DNA from: Rhizobium sp.
GTDB taxonomy: Bacteria; Pseudomonadota; Alphaproteobacteria; Rhizobiales; Rhizobiaceae
Assembly: GCA_003527225.1 (NCBI GenBank)
Contig: DPXQ01000005.1
Location: forward strand, 1 to 36,680
DNA length: 36,680 nt
Direction: 5' to 3'
Positions within the stretch are counted from its first letter, which is position 1. Each line of letters starts with the position of its first letter. Shown piece by piece: positions 8,257 to 15,504 of the stretch. Made by a program: the position numbers and the translations under genes. The notes beneath the pieces are model-generated. The model had not been told where the DNA came from. It was given only the letters and a program-made list of their open reading frames with translations, and made no database searches.

Positions 8257-9560
8257 GCGTCGAAACCGGTCTCTACGGCATCGGCATACTGGCACTGCTC
8301 CTGCTCATGCGTATTCCCGTCGCGCTGGCGATGATTTCGGTCTCGTTCGGCGGCATCGCTTTTCTGCTTGGCTTCAAGCCTGCGCTCGGGATGATCACCT
8401 CGACTCCCTACAGCTTCGTGGCGAGCTGGACGATGAGCGCCGTGCCGATGTTCCTGCTTATGGGTTTCATCTCCTTTCACGCAGGGCTTACCACCAACCT
8501 CTTCGACGCGGCGAAGGCGATCCTCGGACGGGTTCCCGGAGGGCTGGCGATCTCCTCGATCTTCGCCTGCACCGGCTTTGCCGCGGTCAGTGGATCCTCG
8601 ATCGCCTGTGCGGCCGCCATGGGTCGGATCGCCATCCCGGAAATGGTGGCTGCCGGCTATCGGCCCAGTTTCGCCGCAGGCGCGCTTGCCGCCGGCGGTA
8701 CGATTGGCGCATTGATCCCGCCCTCGATCCTGATGATCGTCTACGGTGTCTTCGCCGAGACCTCGATCACGCAGATCTTCGTCGGCGGCATCGGCGTCGG
8801 GCTTCTGACCGCACTCTCCTATTGCCTCGTCGTGCTTGGGGTGTGTTGGTTCAGGCCCGACATCGTGCCGCGCACCCTGACGGTAGTTTCCGGGGAGGGG
8901 GGCAACCGTGCCGCGATCCTGCGTATCTGGCCGCTGGCGATCCTCGTGCTGCTGGTATTCGGTGGCCTGTTCTCCGGCTATTTCACAGCGACGGAAGCGG
9001 GAGCGGTCGGTGCCGGTGGCGCATTCCTGCTGTCGGCGATCACCGGCAAGCTCAGCATGCAGGTCGTCCGTGTCTCGCTTTTGGAAACGCTGACCACCTG
9101 CGCGTCGCTGTTCATCATCGGCATCGGTGCCTCGATGTTCACGCGGTTCCTCGGCGTCACCGGGCTTTCGTCCTTCATCGGCTCCTTCGTTGCCGGTGCG
9201 GATCTCGGTTATGCCGAACTGATGACGATCATCGTGGTGATCTATCTCATTCTCGGCATGTTCATGGAGCCCTTCGGCGCCCTATTGGTGACGCTGCCGG
9301 TGCTGCTGCCGGTCCTCAAGAGCGAGGGTGTCAGCCTCGTCTGGTTCGGGGTTCTGGTGGTGAAGCTGCTGGAGATCGGCATGATCACGCCGCCTGTGGG
9401 GCTCAACGTCTTCGTCATCAAGAACGTGGCGTCCCGCTATGTCACGGTGGTGCAGGTGTTCAAGGGTGTGACGCCCTTCATGCTGGCCGATCTTCTGGTG
9501 GTGATCCTGACGATCGCCTTCCCGGCAATCGTCCTCAGCTTGCCGCAACTGGTCTTTTGA
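8253..9560 (+). CDS. TRAP transporter large permease (DctM family)
   Basis: Na+/H+-coupled channel subunit of the TRAP transporter, 435 residues with about 12 hydrophobic segments. Family hallmarks are visible: the MRIPVALAMISVSFGG start, AVSGSSIACAAAMGRIAIPEM and GGTIGALIPPSILMIVYGVFAETSI in the first half, and ITPPVGLNVFVIKNVA in the second. It overlaps dctQ by 4 bases and is the last gene of the plus-strand hydroxycinnamate operon, followed 33 bases later by a strong hairpin. Together with the 6556 and 7741 genes it makes a complete transporter, so the pathway carries its own uptake system. Confidence 0.92.
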   Translation: MSVETGLYGIGILALLLLMRIPVALAMISVSFGGIAFLLGFKPALGMITSTPYSFVASWTMSAVPMFLLMGFISFHAGLTTNLFDAAKAILGRVPGGLAISSIFACTGFAAVSGSSIACAAAMGRIAIPEMVAAGYRPSFAAGALAAGGTIGALIPPSILMIVYGVFAETSITQIFVGGIGVGLLTALSYCLVVLGVCWFRPDIVPRTLTVVSGEGGNRAAILRIWPLAILVLLVFGGLFSGYFTATEAGAVGAGGAFLLSAITGKLSMQVVRVSLLETLTTCASLFIIGIGASMFTRFLGVTGLSSFIGSFVAGADLGYAELMTIIVVIYLILGMFMEPFGALLVTLPVLLPVLKSEGVSLVWFGVLVVKLLEIGMITPPVGLNVFVIKNVASRYVTVVQVFKGVTPFMLADLLVVILTIAFPAIVLSLPQLVF

Positions 9561-9593
9561 AGGGTAGCGGGCCGGTCTATGTTGAGAGTCCAG

Positions 9594-9618
9594 AAAGGCG
9601 GGAGCAGCTCCCGCCTTT
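9594..9618. terminator. Bidirectional terminator between the TRAP operon and the MetF-like gene
   Basis: Perfect 11-bp stem AAAGGCGGGAG (9594-9604) / CTCCCGCCTTT (9608-9618) with a 3-base loop. The A-run before and T-run after the GC core suit both directions. It separates converging transcripts ending at 9560 (plus) and 9671 (minus). Confidence 0.85.
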
Positions 9619-9670
9619 GTCTATCTTCGAATTTTCGTCGTGCGCCGGATGACCGGTCACGACCTTGCCG

Positions 9671-10600
9671 TCAGCGGTCCATCCGTTCGAGTTCGCCTGG
9701 CTCCTTGTTTTCCTGACGGCCCACCCATTCGCCGGCCGCCTTGATTCCGCCCAAGGGGAAGAGGTGCAACTGCTCGATCAGGCTGTCGGGATTGCTGGCC
9801 TTGTAGTCTGCGAGCCCTGCCACGACCTCGGTCGGCTCGTAGGGAGCGAGCAGCCGGGTCACGTCCAGGGCCCGCTTCTGCAGCACCTTCAGGGACGGAC
9901 CGACGCCGCACGAAAGAGCATACTGGACGAGCGTCTGCAGCTTGGCAGGCCCAGCAATGCCGACATGGATCGGCAGCGTGATGCCGGCACGCTGAATGCG
10001 TTCGGCCCAATCGGTGACGGCGCGTGCGTCGAAAGCAAACTGTGTGACGATTGCCATTTTGGCATCGGTTCGGGCCGCAAAGTCCTGCTTCCAGGCGAGC
10101 GCCTGGTCGACGCTGCGCGTCGAGCCGTCCCGGTCGATGTCGCGATTTCCCTCCGGATGGCCGGCGACATGCAGGCGGGTGAATCCATACCGGTCGAACA
10201 GGCCGGTTTCCATCATCTGGATCGAGCTGTCGAGGTTGCCCGCTGGTTGCTGCTGACCCCCGCCCAGAAGCAGTGCCTCCTGAACGTCCGCTTCGTTGCT
10301 ATAACGCTTGATCCAGTCCTCCAGCGTTGCAGCATCGGGAATGCTGCGGGCCGGGAAGTGCGGCATCACCGGAAAGCCTTCCTCGCGCAGGCGGCGCGCG
10401 GTTGCGATCATGTCTTCGATCGGTGTGCCGGCGATGTGAGCGATATAGACGCGCGTTCCGGCCGGCAGGAGTGCCCTGAAGTTGTCGATCTTGGCTGCGG
10501 TGCGCGGCATGACCTCGATCGACCAGCCATCGAGGATGTCACCTAACCGAGGGGATGGCGCTTGCCGGCTCGCGCGGCTCTTGAAATCCAACAAAGCCAT
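9671..10600 (-). CDS. metF: MetF-like methylenetetrahydrofolate reductase
   Basis: Probable FAD-dependent oxidation of 5-methyl-THF to 5,10-methylene-THF, recycling the methyl group that LigM takes from vanillate. The 309-residue TIM-barrel protein has SIEVMPRTA near the start, VMPHFPARS, ALLLGGG, LHVAGHPEGN (about 160-170), and LPIHVGIAGPAKLQTL, a pattern found in MetF-type reductases that cluster with O-demethylases. The ATG at 10600 is preferred over 10618 because AGGAGGAG lies just before it. It is the last gene of the minus-strand ligAB operon, 85 bases after the YciI-like gene. A role in methionine synthesis is possible but the catabolic context is stronger. Gene symbol reflects family, not proven housekeeping function. 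Confidence 0.8.
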   Translation of the reverse strand: MALLDFKSRASRQAPSPRLGDILDGWSIEVMPRTAAKIDNFRALLPAGTRVYIAHIAGTPIEDMIATARRLREEGFPVMPHFPARSIPDAATLEDWIKRYSNEADVQEALLLGGGQQQPAGNLDSSIQMMETGLFDRYGFTRLHVAGHPEGNRDIDRDGSTRSVDQALAWKQDFAARTDAKMAIVTQFAFDARAVTDWAERIQRAGITLPIHVGIAGPAKLQTLVQYALSCGVGPSLKVLQKRALDVTRLLAPYEPTEVVAGLADYKASNPDSLIEQLHLFPLGGIKAAGEWVGRQENKEPGELERMDR

Positions 10601-10685
10601 TCTCTCCTCCTGAAACATCGATAATTGTCGGAGCGGTGACCCGGCGCATTGCCGCGCACGGCGGAATGGACAGGCCGACGAAGGG

Positions 10686-11006
10686 CTACTTCCGCGCCGT
10701 CATGGGTTCGCTGATGCGGTTCGCCTGAAAATTGTCCGGCAGTGGCGTCAGTTCGATCGAGGCGACGATGCCGGCCCTGTTGAACGGGTCGCCCTCTGCG
10801 AAGGCGTGGGCATGGGCAAGGTCCGCCGCCTCGAGAATGCCGAAATTTCCGATGGACGCACCGCTCCCGTCGAGCAGCGCAGATCCAATCAGCACGACCG
10901 CCGCCCCGTCGCCGCCGGATGTAACCCAGGAACGGTGTGCTGGCCGATGGGTGTCGCGAGCCGCGTCTTGTCCCGCGTGGTGAAGGCAGCGCATGAGGAA
11001 GTACAT
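10686..11006 (-). CDS. YciI-like small protein in the protocatechuate dioxygenase operon
   Basis: A 106-residue protein with the YciI/ferredoxin-like (dimeric α/β barrel) pattern: MYFLMRCLHH start, RPAHRSWV (His in the family's usual position), LIGSALLDG, and FAEGDPFNRAGIVASIELTPL, which matches the family's ADADPYxxAGVxxxxxVxPF segment. It starts 4 bases after the ligB stop and so is co-transcribed. YciI-type proteins include enzymes acting on muconolactones and chlorinated aromatics; here it might act on the ring-fission product (4-carboxy-2-hydroxymuconate semialdehyde or its hemiacetal) or be accessory to it. That role is a guess; family membership is reasonably supported. Confidence 0.72.
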   Translation of the reverse strand: MYFLMRCLHHAGQDAARDTHRPAHRSWVTSGGDGAAVVLIGSALLDGSGASIGNFGILEAADLAHAHAFAEGDPFNRAGIVASIELTPLPDNFQANRISEPMTARK

Positions 11007-11010
11007 GATC

Positions 11011-11853
11011 TCAAACCGTGTTTTCGAGCACGACCATGCCGGCGCCCGTCATTGAGGCCGGCGCGTGATAGTGCTTGTGGAGCAGGCTCACTTCTGGGTT
11101 CATGGCGGCGCGCATGACCAGCCACATGATCAGTTCCGCCCCTTCCGAGCCGAACTGCTCGACATAGTCCTCCCGGCTCATCGCCCGATAGGGTTCCGGA
11201 TTGGCGGCGATGCCGTCGAGCCAGGCGCGGTCGGCCGCCTGATTGATGAAGCCGGCGCGAGCGCCCTGGAGCTGGTGGGACAGACCGCCCGTCCCCATGA
11301 TGACAACCCGCGCGTCGCCAGGCCAGCTCTCGATCGCCTCCCGCAGGACCAGTCCCATGTCCCAGCAGCGTTGCGGAGTGGGGATCGGATACTGGATCGT
11401 GTTGACCCAGATCGGCAAGATCTGGACCGGCCAGCGCTCGGGGCGGCCGAAGAAGAGTTCCATCGGGACCTGCAGGCCGTGGTCGACCTCGATCTCGCGG
11501 CAGACCAGCGGGTCGAAGTGTCGCTCCACGAGCTTGTCGACAAAATGCCAGGAGAAATCCACGGCACCCTCGAAGGGCGGAATGGCGCGCGGACCCCAGC
11601 CCTCGTCCACCGGCTGGTAGGTCTCGGCGACACCCACGGCGAAGGTCGGCACCTTGTCGAGGAAGAAGGTGTTGCCGTGGTCGTTGAAGATGACGACGGC
11701 GATGTCGGGTTTTGCTGCGCGCATCCACTCATTGCCGACTTCGTAGCCGTCGAAAAACGGTTTCCAGTCGGCGCTGTCACGCAGGCCCTTGTCGAGTGCG
11801 GCACCGATCGAGGGGACGTGGCTCGTCCCGATGCCGCCGATGATCTTAGCCAT
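11011..11853 (-). CDS. ligB: Protocatechuate 4,5-dioxygenase β (catalytic) subunit
   Basis: Extradiol Fe(II) dioxygenase subunit that opens protocatechuate between C4 and C5 to 4-carboxy-2-hydroxymuconate semialdehyde. The 280-residue protein parallels Sphingobium SYK-6 LigB: GTSHVPSIGAA with iron ligand His12, FNDHG with His59, GTGGLSHQLQG with the catalytic His near 193, and GSEGAEL with iron ligand Glu240. ATG at 11853 is chosen because GGGGAAG precedes it and the protein then aligns with LigB; the open frame extends upstream to 11916 without support. The start overlaps the upstream hydrolase-LigA fusion gene by 8 bases (ATGGCTAA), so α and β subunits are translationally coupled. Confidence 0.93.
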   Translation of the reverse strand: MAKIIGGIGTSHVPSIGAALDKGLRDSADWKPFFDGYEVGNEWMRAAKPDIAVVIFNDHGNTFFLDKVPTFAVGVAETYQPVDEGWGPRAIPPFEGAVDFSWHFVDKLVERHFDPLVCREIEVDHGLQVPMELFFGRPERWPVQILPIWVNTIQYPIPTPQRCWDMGLVLREAIESWPGDARVVIMGTGGLSHQLQGARAGFINQAADRAWLDGIAANPEPYRAMSREDYVEQFGSEGAELIMWLVMRAAMNPEVSLLHKHYHAPASMTGAGMVVLENTV

Positions 11854-12904
11854 TGCGTTTCTTCCCCAGTCGTTCGTAGAGAAAATCGTCGTGCGACATG
11901 CCGGCCTGTGCTGCACCGATCTGCGTGATCGGGGTGGGGTCCACCGCCGAGATCTTCAGGAAGAAGAACAGGTTGCCGCCCAGCCGCACCATTTCGTGCC
12001 AGTCGCGCCGCATCACTGCCGCCTTTTCCTCGGCGGTCAGGCCGAAGCGGTCGAGATAGGTTTCCTCATTCGCCTTGAAGGCCTCGCGATTGGCCGGCTG
12101 GCCAAGCGCCATGGCCATCTTGTTGATCCTGTATCCGCGGATCGATGCCTGGCGGTCGAAGAGCGGTGTATCGGGTATGGCTTTCCTCGCGGGCATCTTC
12201 CCTCCAAATCTGCGGCTAAGCCAGTCGCAAATGGCGTCGGCGACGTCCTCGGCGCGTTCGACCGGGGCAAAATGCCCCGCGTTCTCGATGACGACCAGTT
12301 CAGTGTCGGGCGCCGCCTCGGCGATTTCCCTATGTTGTGCAATGGGGCTCCAGCCGTCCTGGCGGGCTGCAACGAGGAGGATCGGGCAACTAATATCTGC
12401 CATGTAGGCGCCGGCGTCGGGGCGGTCGAGCAGAGCGCGGGTCTGTCGCTCGTGCATGGCTGGACCGGCGTGCAAGACCATGGCCTTCAAGCGTTCAAGC
12501 AGTTCCGTGTCGTCCGTGCGGGAAGGATCGAGCATCGGCGGCAGCCATAGGTCGGCCAGTGCCTCCATGTCGCGATTGCCAAGATCGATCATCTGCTGGC
12601 GTTTGGTATCCTCTCCGTCCCGCCTCGGATGATAACCGGTGTTGGCGAGCACCAGCCCGCGAACGCGCGCCGGCGCTTGTCGCGCCATCTCCATCGCGAC
12701 GCGTCCGCCCATCGAGTGACCTATGGCGATGAGATGGCCGTCGATCTCGCCTAGAATTCGCGATGCCATGGAGGGGATGGAGGCGTTGCGCGTGACGTCT
12801 GCGTGATGAATCGGCATCAGCGCCTTTGCGGCCTCTGCGATCGGTTGCCATACCGACGAATCGGACAGCAGTCCCGGAATGAATACCAGCGTCGTCAAAA
12901 CCAT
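11846..12904 (-). CDS. ligA: α/β-hydrolase fused to protocatechuate 4,5-dioxygenase α subunit (LigA)
   Basis: A 352-residue two-domain protein. Residues 1-232 are an α/β-hydrolase: FIPGLLSD (oxyanion region), GHSMGG with the nucleophile Ser, DGWSP with the likely acid, and NAGHFAPVE with the catalytic His. Residues about 243-352 match LigA: TPLFDRQASIRGYRINKMAMAL, NREAFKANEETYLDRFGLT, GGNLFFFLK. LigA is normally a separate protein of about 120-140 residues that caps the LigB active site. GGGAGG precedes the start at 12904. An internal ATG (12194-12196, Met237) has GGAGGG 3 bases upstream, so a free LigA of 116 residues may also be made. First gene of the minus-strand operon, with two TGTATACA sites in its promoter. 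The hydrolase substrate (ester, lactone or ring-fission product) is unknown. Confidence 0.88.
   Translation of the reverse strand: MVLTTLVFIPGLLSDSSVWQPIAEAAKALMPIHHADVTRNASIPSMASRILGEIDGHLIAIGHSMGGRVAMEMARQAPARVRGLVLANTGYHPRRDGEDTKRQQMIDLGNRDMEALADLWLPPMLDPSRTDDTELLERLKAMVLHAGPAMHERQTRALLDRPDAGAYMADISCPILLVAARQDGWSPIAQHREIAEAAPDTELVVIENAGHFAPVERAEDVADAICDWLSRRFGGKMPARKAIPDTPLFDRQASIRGYRINKMAMALGQPANREAFKANEETYLDRFGLTAEEKAAVMRRDWHEMVRLGGNLFFFLKISAVDPTPITQIGAAQAGMSHDDFLYERLGKKRNG
12194..12205 (-). promoter_or_regulatory. Internal ribosome-binding site and start codon for free LigA
   Basis: On the minus strand GGAGGG (12205-12200) is followed after AAG by ATG (12196-12194), in frame with the fusion protein and exactly at the hydrolase/LigA junction. 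This looks like the old start signal of a separate ligA gene, retained in frame. Strength of use cannot be read from sequence. Confidence 0.65.
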
Positions 12905-12930
12905 GATCCTCCCGGCGCAGATTTGCAGTG

Positions 12931-12962
12931 TGTATACAGCAAAGTCAAGCGAATGTATACAT
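12931..12962. promoter_or_regulatory. Two TGTATACA operators in the ligAB/gntR divergent promoter
   Basis: TGTATACA at 12931-12938 and ATGTATACAT at 12953-12962, centres 23 bp apart, just upstream of the hydrolase-LigA start and in the 221-bp region shared with the divergent gntR. A weaker TGCATACA lies at 13028-13035, nearer gntR. The same palindrome recurs before ligM and before the Liv transporter. Binding by the adjacent GntR protein is inferred. Confidence 0.78.
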
Positions 12963-13125
12963 TGCGTATGTGTTCTTGCTGAAATATGCGATTATTAGGC
13001 CTGTTTCGTCCGTCGCATTCTTTCTAGTGCATACAATCTGCGGAATCAGCTGGATTGGACTGCAGGCAGCTTTCGTCGTGTGCGGTCCTAGTGCTATAGA
13101 ATCCCAAGTAAAATGAGGTGTATTC

Positions 13126-13860
13126 ATGAAGGGTTCCGAAGTCGCAACGCATGGCCGTCGGGCGGTGATCGAGTTGCGCGAGAAGATCGTCAGCGGCGAA
13201 TTGCCGGGCGGTACGCGCCTGTTCGAAGTGTCTCTGGCCGAGGTGCTGGATATTTCCCGCACGCCTGTGCGCGAAGCGCTGTCGCGGCTGGCCGAAGAGG
13301 GGCTCCTCGACCGGTTGCCCAATGGCGGCTTTGTGGTGCGCCGCTTCGGCTATGCCGACGTGATCGATTCGATCGAACTGCGCGGCGTGATGGAGGGGAC
13401 GGCGGCTCGCCTCGCTGCCGAACGCGGCGTGGCGCCAGAGGCGCTGAGGCACATTAGCGATGTTGTCCGGAAGCTTGATACCTGTTTCGGGCCGGGCGCT
13501 GACGAGGTCGACTTCGACACCTATGCCGACCTGAATGAAGAGTTTCATCATCAGCTCGCCGGCCTGGCGGGCAGCGAAATTGTCCGGCGCGAGGTGGAGC
13601 GCGCGAGTTCGCTGCCCTTCGCGTCGCCCTCGGCCTTCCTGCCCAACAAAACCGATATTGAAGCCTTTCGGCGTTCCTTGCGCTCGGCCCAGGAACAGCA
13701 CCATGCTCTGGTCGAGGCCATCGCCGCGCGTGAGGGTGCTCGTGCGGAGTGGATTGCCCGCGAGCATGCGCGCACCGCCCGGCACAATCTCGAATACATT
13801 TTCAGCCAGGACCCTGAACTGTTGCAGAAAATTCCGGGCCTGGCGCTTATCCATCGCTAG
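13126..13860 (+). CDS. GntR-family regulator, FCD type
   Basis: A 244-residue regulator: winged helix-turn-helix at about 12-75 with the GntR signature LAEVLDISRTPVREALSRLAEEGLL and the wing PNGGFVVRRF, then an all-helical FCD effector domain (about 85-225) with the metal/ligand-site pattern DLNEEFHHQLAGLAGSEIV and HHALVEAIAAREG...AREHARTARHN. FCD regulators generally sense organic acids; vanillate or protocatechuate are natural candidates here. It lies between the divergent ligAB operon and ligM, and TGTATACA sites flank it on both sides, so it is the likely repressor of the demethylation/ring-cleavage regulon and probably autoregulated. GAGG precedes the ATG by 8-9 bases; a terminator hairpin follows at 13888. 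Confidence 0.9.
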   Translation: MKGSEVATHGRRAVIELREKIVSGELPGGTRLFEVSLAEVLDISRTPVREALSRLAEEGLLDRLPNGGFVVRRFGYADVIDSIELRGVMEGTAARLAAERGVAPEALRHISDVVRKLDTCFGPGADEVDFDTYADLNEEFHHQLAGLAGSEIVRREVERASSLPFASPSAFLPNKTDIEAFRRSLRSAQEQHHALVEAIAAREGARAEWIAREHARTARHNLEYIFSQDPELLQKIPGLALIHR

Positions 13861-13887
13861 GAGATCGTATCATGGCAAGGATAAGGG

Positions 13888-13911
13888 GAGGGCGGCTAAC
13901 GGGCCGCCCTC
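13888..13911 (+). terminator. Terminator-like hairpin after gntR
   Basis: GAGGGCGGC (13888-13896) pairs with GCCGCCCTC (13903-13911) around a 6-base loop, 27 bases after the gntR stop. The following T-run is short (GTTTCC), so efficiency is uncertain. Confidence 0.65.
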
Positions 13912-13963
13912 GGCGTTTCCAAGGGGGAAAGAAAGGGGCTTGCATTCTCTCCGGCGATCGGCA

Positions 13964-13979
13964 TTGATGTATACATCAA
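13964..13979. promoter_or_regulatory. TGTATACA operator upstream of ligM
   Basis: TTGATGTATACATCAA is a perfect 16-bp palindrome, 25 bases before the ligM start codon and thus at the expected promoter/transcription start. A second, weaker TGTATACC lies inside ligM at 14088-14095, centre exactly 120 bp away. Best preserved copy of the motif in the window. Confidence 0.82.
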
Positions 13980-14004
13980 CGGGCAATACTCAGGGAGGAG
14001 TACC

Positions 14005-15414
14005 ATGGCCAATTCCAGTCTTCATGATGTTTTGGGTGAAAAACAGGATGCAGTGGGATTGCTGCGCAATTCCCAGGTCGGTGTCTATGTATACCCTGTC
14101 GTCGCAGCCGAGTTCGCCAACTGGCGCTCGGAGCAGGCAGCATGGAGAAATTCGGCCGTCCTTTTCGATCAGTCGCACCATATGGATGAACTGATCGTCG
14201 AAGGGCCAGATGCTGAGAAGTTTCTCGCCTATCACGGTATCAATTCCTTCGCCAATTTCGACCTCAATCGCGCCAAGCATTTCGTGCCGGTCACGCCGAA
14301 CGGTCACGTCATCGGCGACCACATCATCTTCCGCGAACGTCAGGACAAGTTCATCCTCGTCGGCCGTGCGCCGACGTCCAACTGGCTGATGTTCTGCGCC
14401 GCCTACGGCAAGTGGAGTGTGCGCCTCAAGCACGATCCGCGCTCGCCGTCGCGTCCGGAAGGGGAGCGCGTGCTGCGCACGCATTACCGTTACCAGATCC
14501 AGGGTCCCGACGCGCCGAAGGTCCTTGAGCAGATGAATGGCGGCCCTCTGCCGGAGATCAAGTTCTTCCACGTCGACTGGATCAATGTCGGATCGAAGAA
14601 GGTGCAGGCGCTGCGCCATGGCATGTCGGGCGCGCCGGGTCTCGAGATCTGGGGGCCGTACGAAGACAAGGCCTATATCCTCTCGGTCATCCTCGAATCC
14701 GCGAAGGCCGCCAAGGTCGATCTCGTCCGGTGCGGCAGCCGCGCATATTCGACCAACACGCTGGAATCCGGCTGGATCCCGTCGCCGCTTCCCGGCATCT
14801 ACACCGGTGACGGCATGCTCGCCGAATACCGCAAATGGCTCGGCGCCGACTCTTACGAGGCGACCGGCGCGATCGGCGGCTCGTTCGTGTCGGACAATAT
14901 CGAGGACTACTACGTCAATCCGTTCGAGCTGGGTTACGACTTCTACATCGGCTGGAAGAAAGACGACTTCGTCGGCAAGGCCGCATTGGAACAGATGAAG
15001 GGGCGCAAGAACCGCAAGAAGGTCACCTTCGAGTGGAACCGCGAGGATGTGCTCAAAGTCATCGCCTCCGGCTTCGAGGACGGCACGCCCTACAAGTGGA
15101 TCGACTTCCCGCAGCCGAACTACGCCTCTACCAGTGCCGACATGGTGATGAAGGGTGGCAAGATGGTCGGCATGTCGATGTTCAACGGTTACAGCTTCAA
15201 TGAACGCTGCATGCTGTCCCTTGGTATCGTCGATCCGGACGTTGAAGAAGGCGACGTGCTGACGCTGATCTGGGGCGAGCCGGATGGCGGCTCGCGCAAG
15301 ACCTCCATCGAGCCGCACAGACAGGCCGAGATCCGCGTTCGCGTGGCACCGACACCCTATGCGCGCGAGGCCCGCGAAAACTACGCCGACAGCTGGCGTA
15401 GCCGAAAGGACTGA
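14005..15414 (+). CDS. ligM: LigM-type tetrahydrofolate-dependent vanillate O-demethylase
   Basis: Transfers the aromatic methoxyl methyl of vanillate to tetrahydrofolate, giving protocatechuate and 5-methyl-THF. The 469-residue protein has the GcvT/aminomethyltransferase fold and nearly the length of Sphingobium LigM (471). Visible features are WRSEQAAWRNSAVLFDQSHHMDELIVEG near the start (GcvT-type N-terminal pattern), the central RYQIQGPDAPKVLEQMNGG, and the C-terminal GMSMFNGYSFNERCMLSLGIVDPDVEEGDVLTLIWGEP barrel. GGGAGGAG (13993-14000) supports the start. It is a single-gene transcript with its own operator and terminator. LigM and the syringate enzyme DesA belong to one family; with no syringate genes near and ferulate upstream, vanillate is the more likely substrate. 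Some members also act on 3-O-methylgallate. Confidence 0.87.
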   Translation: MANSSLHDVLGEKQDAVGLLRNSQVGVYVYPVVAAEFANWRSEQAAWRNSAVLFDQSHHMDELIVEGPDAEKFLAYHGINSFANFDLNRAKHFVPVTPNGHVIGDHIIFRERQDKFILVGRAPTSNWLMFCAAYGKWSVRLKHDPRSPSRPEGERVLRTHYRYQIQGPDAPKVLEQMNGGPLPEIKFFHVDWINVGSKKVQALRHGMSGAPGLEIWGPYEDKAYILSVILESAKAAKVDLVRCGSRAYSTNTLESGWIPSPLPGIYTGDGMLAEYRKWLGADSYEATGAIGGSFVSDNIEDYYVNPFELGYDFYIGWKKDDFVGKAALEQMKGRKNRKKVTFEWNREDVLKVIASGFEDGTPYKWIDFPQPNYASTSADMVMKGGKMVGMSMFNGYSFNERCMLSLGIVDPDVEEGDVLTLIWGEPDGGSRKTSIEPHRQAEIRVRVAPTPYAREARENYADSWRSRKD

Positions 15415-15436
15415 AGGTCGATCCACACGCAAGACA

Positions 15437-15465
15437 AGCGGCTCCTTCGGGGGCCGCTATTTTTT
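15437..15465 (+). terminator. Intrinsic terminator of ligM
   Basis: AGCGGCTCC (15437-15445) pairs with GGGGCCGCT (15450-15458; one G-U pair) around a short TTCG loop, followed by A and six T residues (15460-15465). Classical rho-independent form, 22 bases after the ligM stop. Confidence 0.9.
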
Positions 15466-15504
15466 GGGCGAGCCCTGAGGATCGCATTCAACGTCTTCGG
15501 GAGG

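Noticed and set aside
11854..11916. Upstream extension of ligB
   Set aside because: Overlaps the LigA domain, has no ribosome-binding site, and LigB homologues start at the MAKIIGGIGTSH position.
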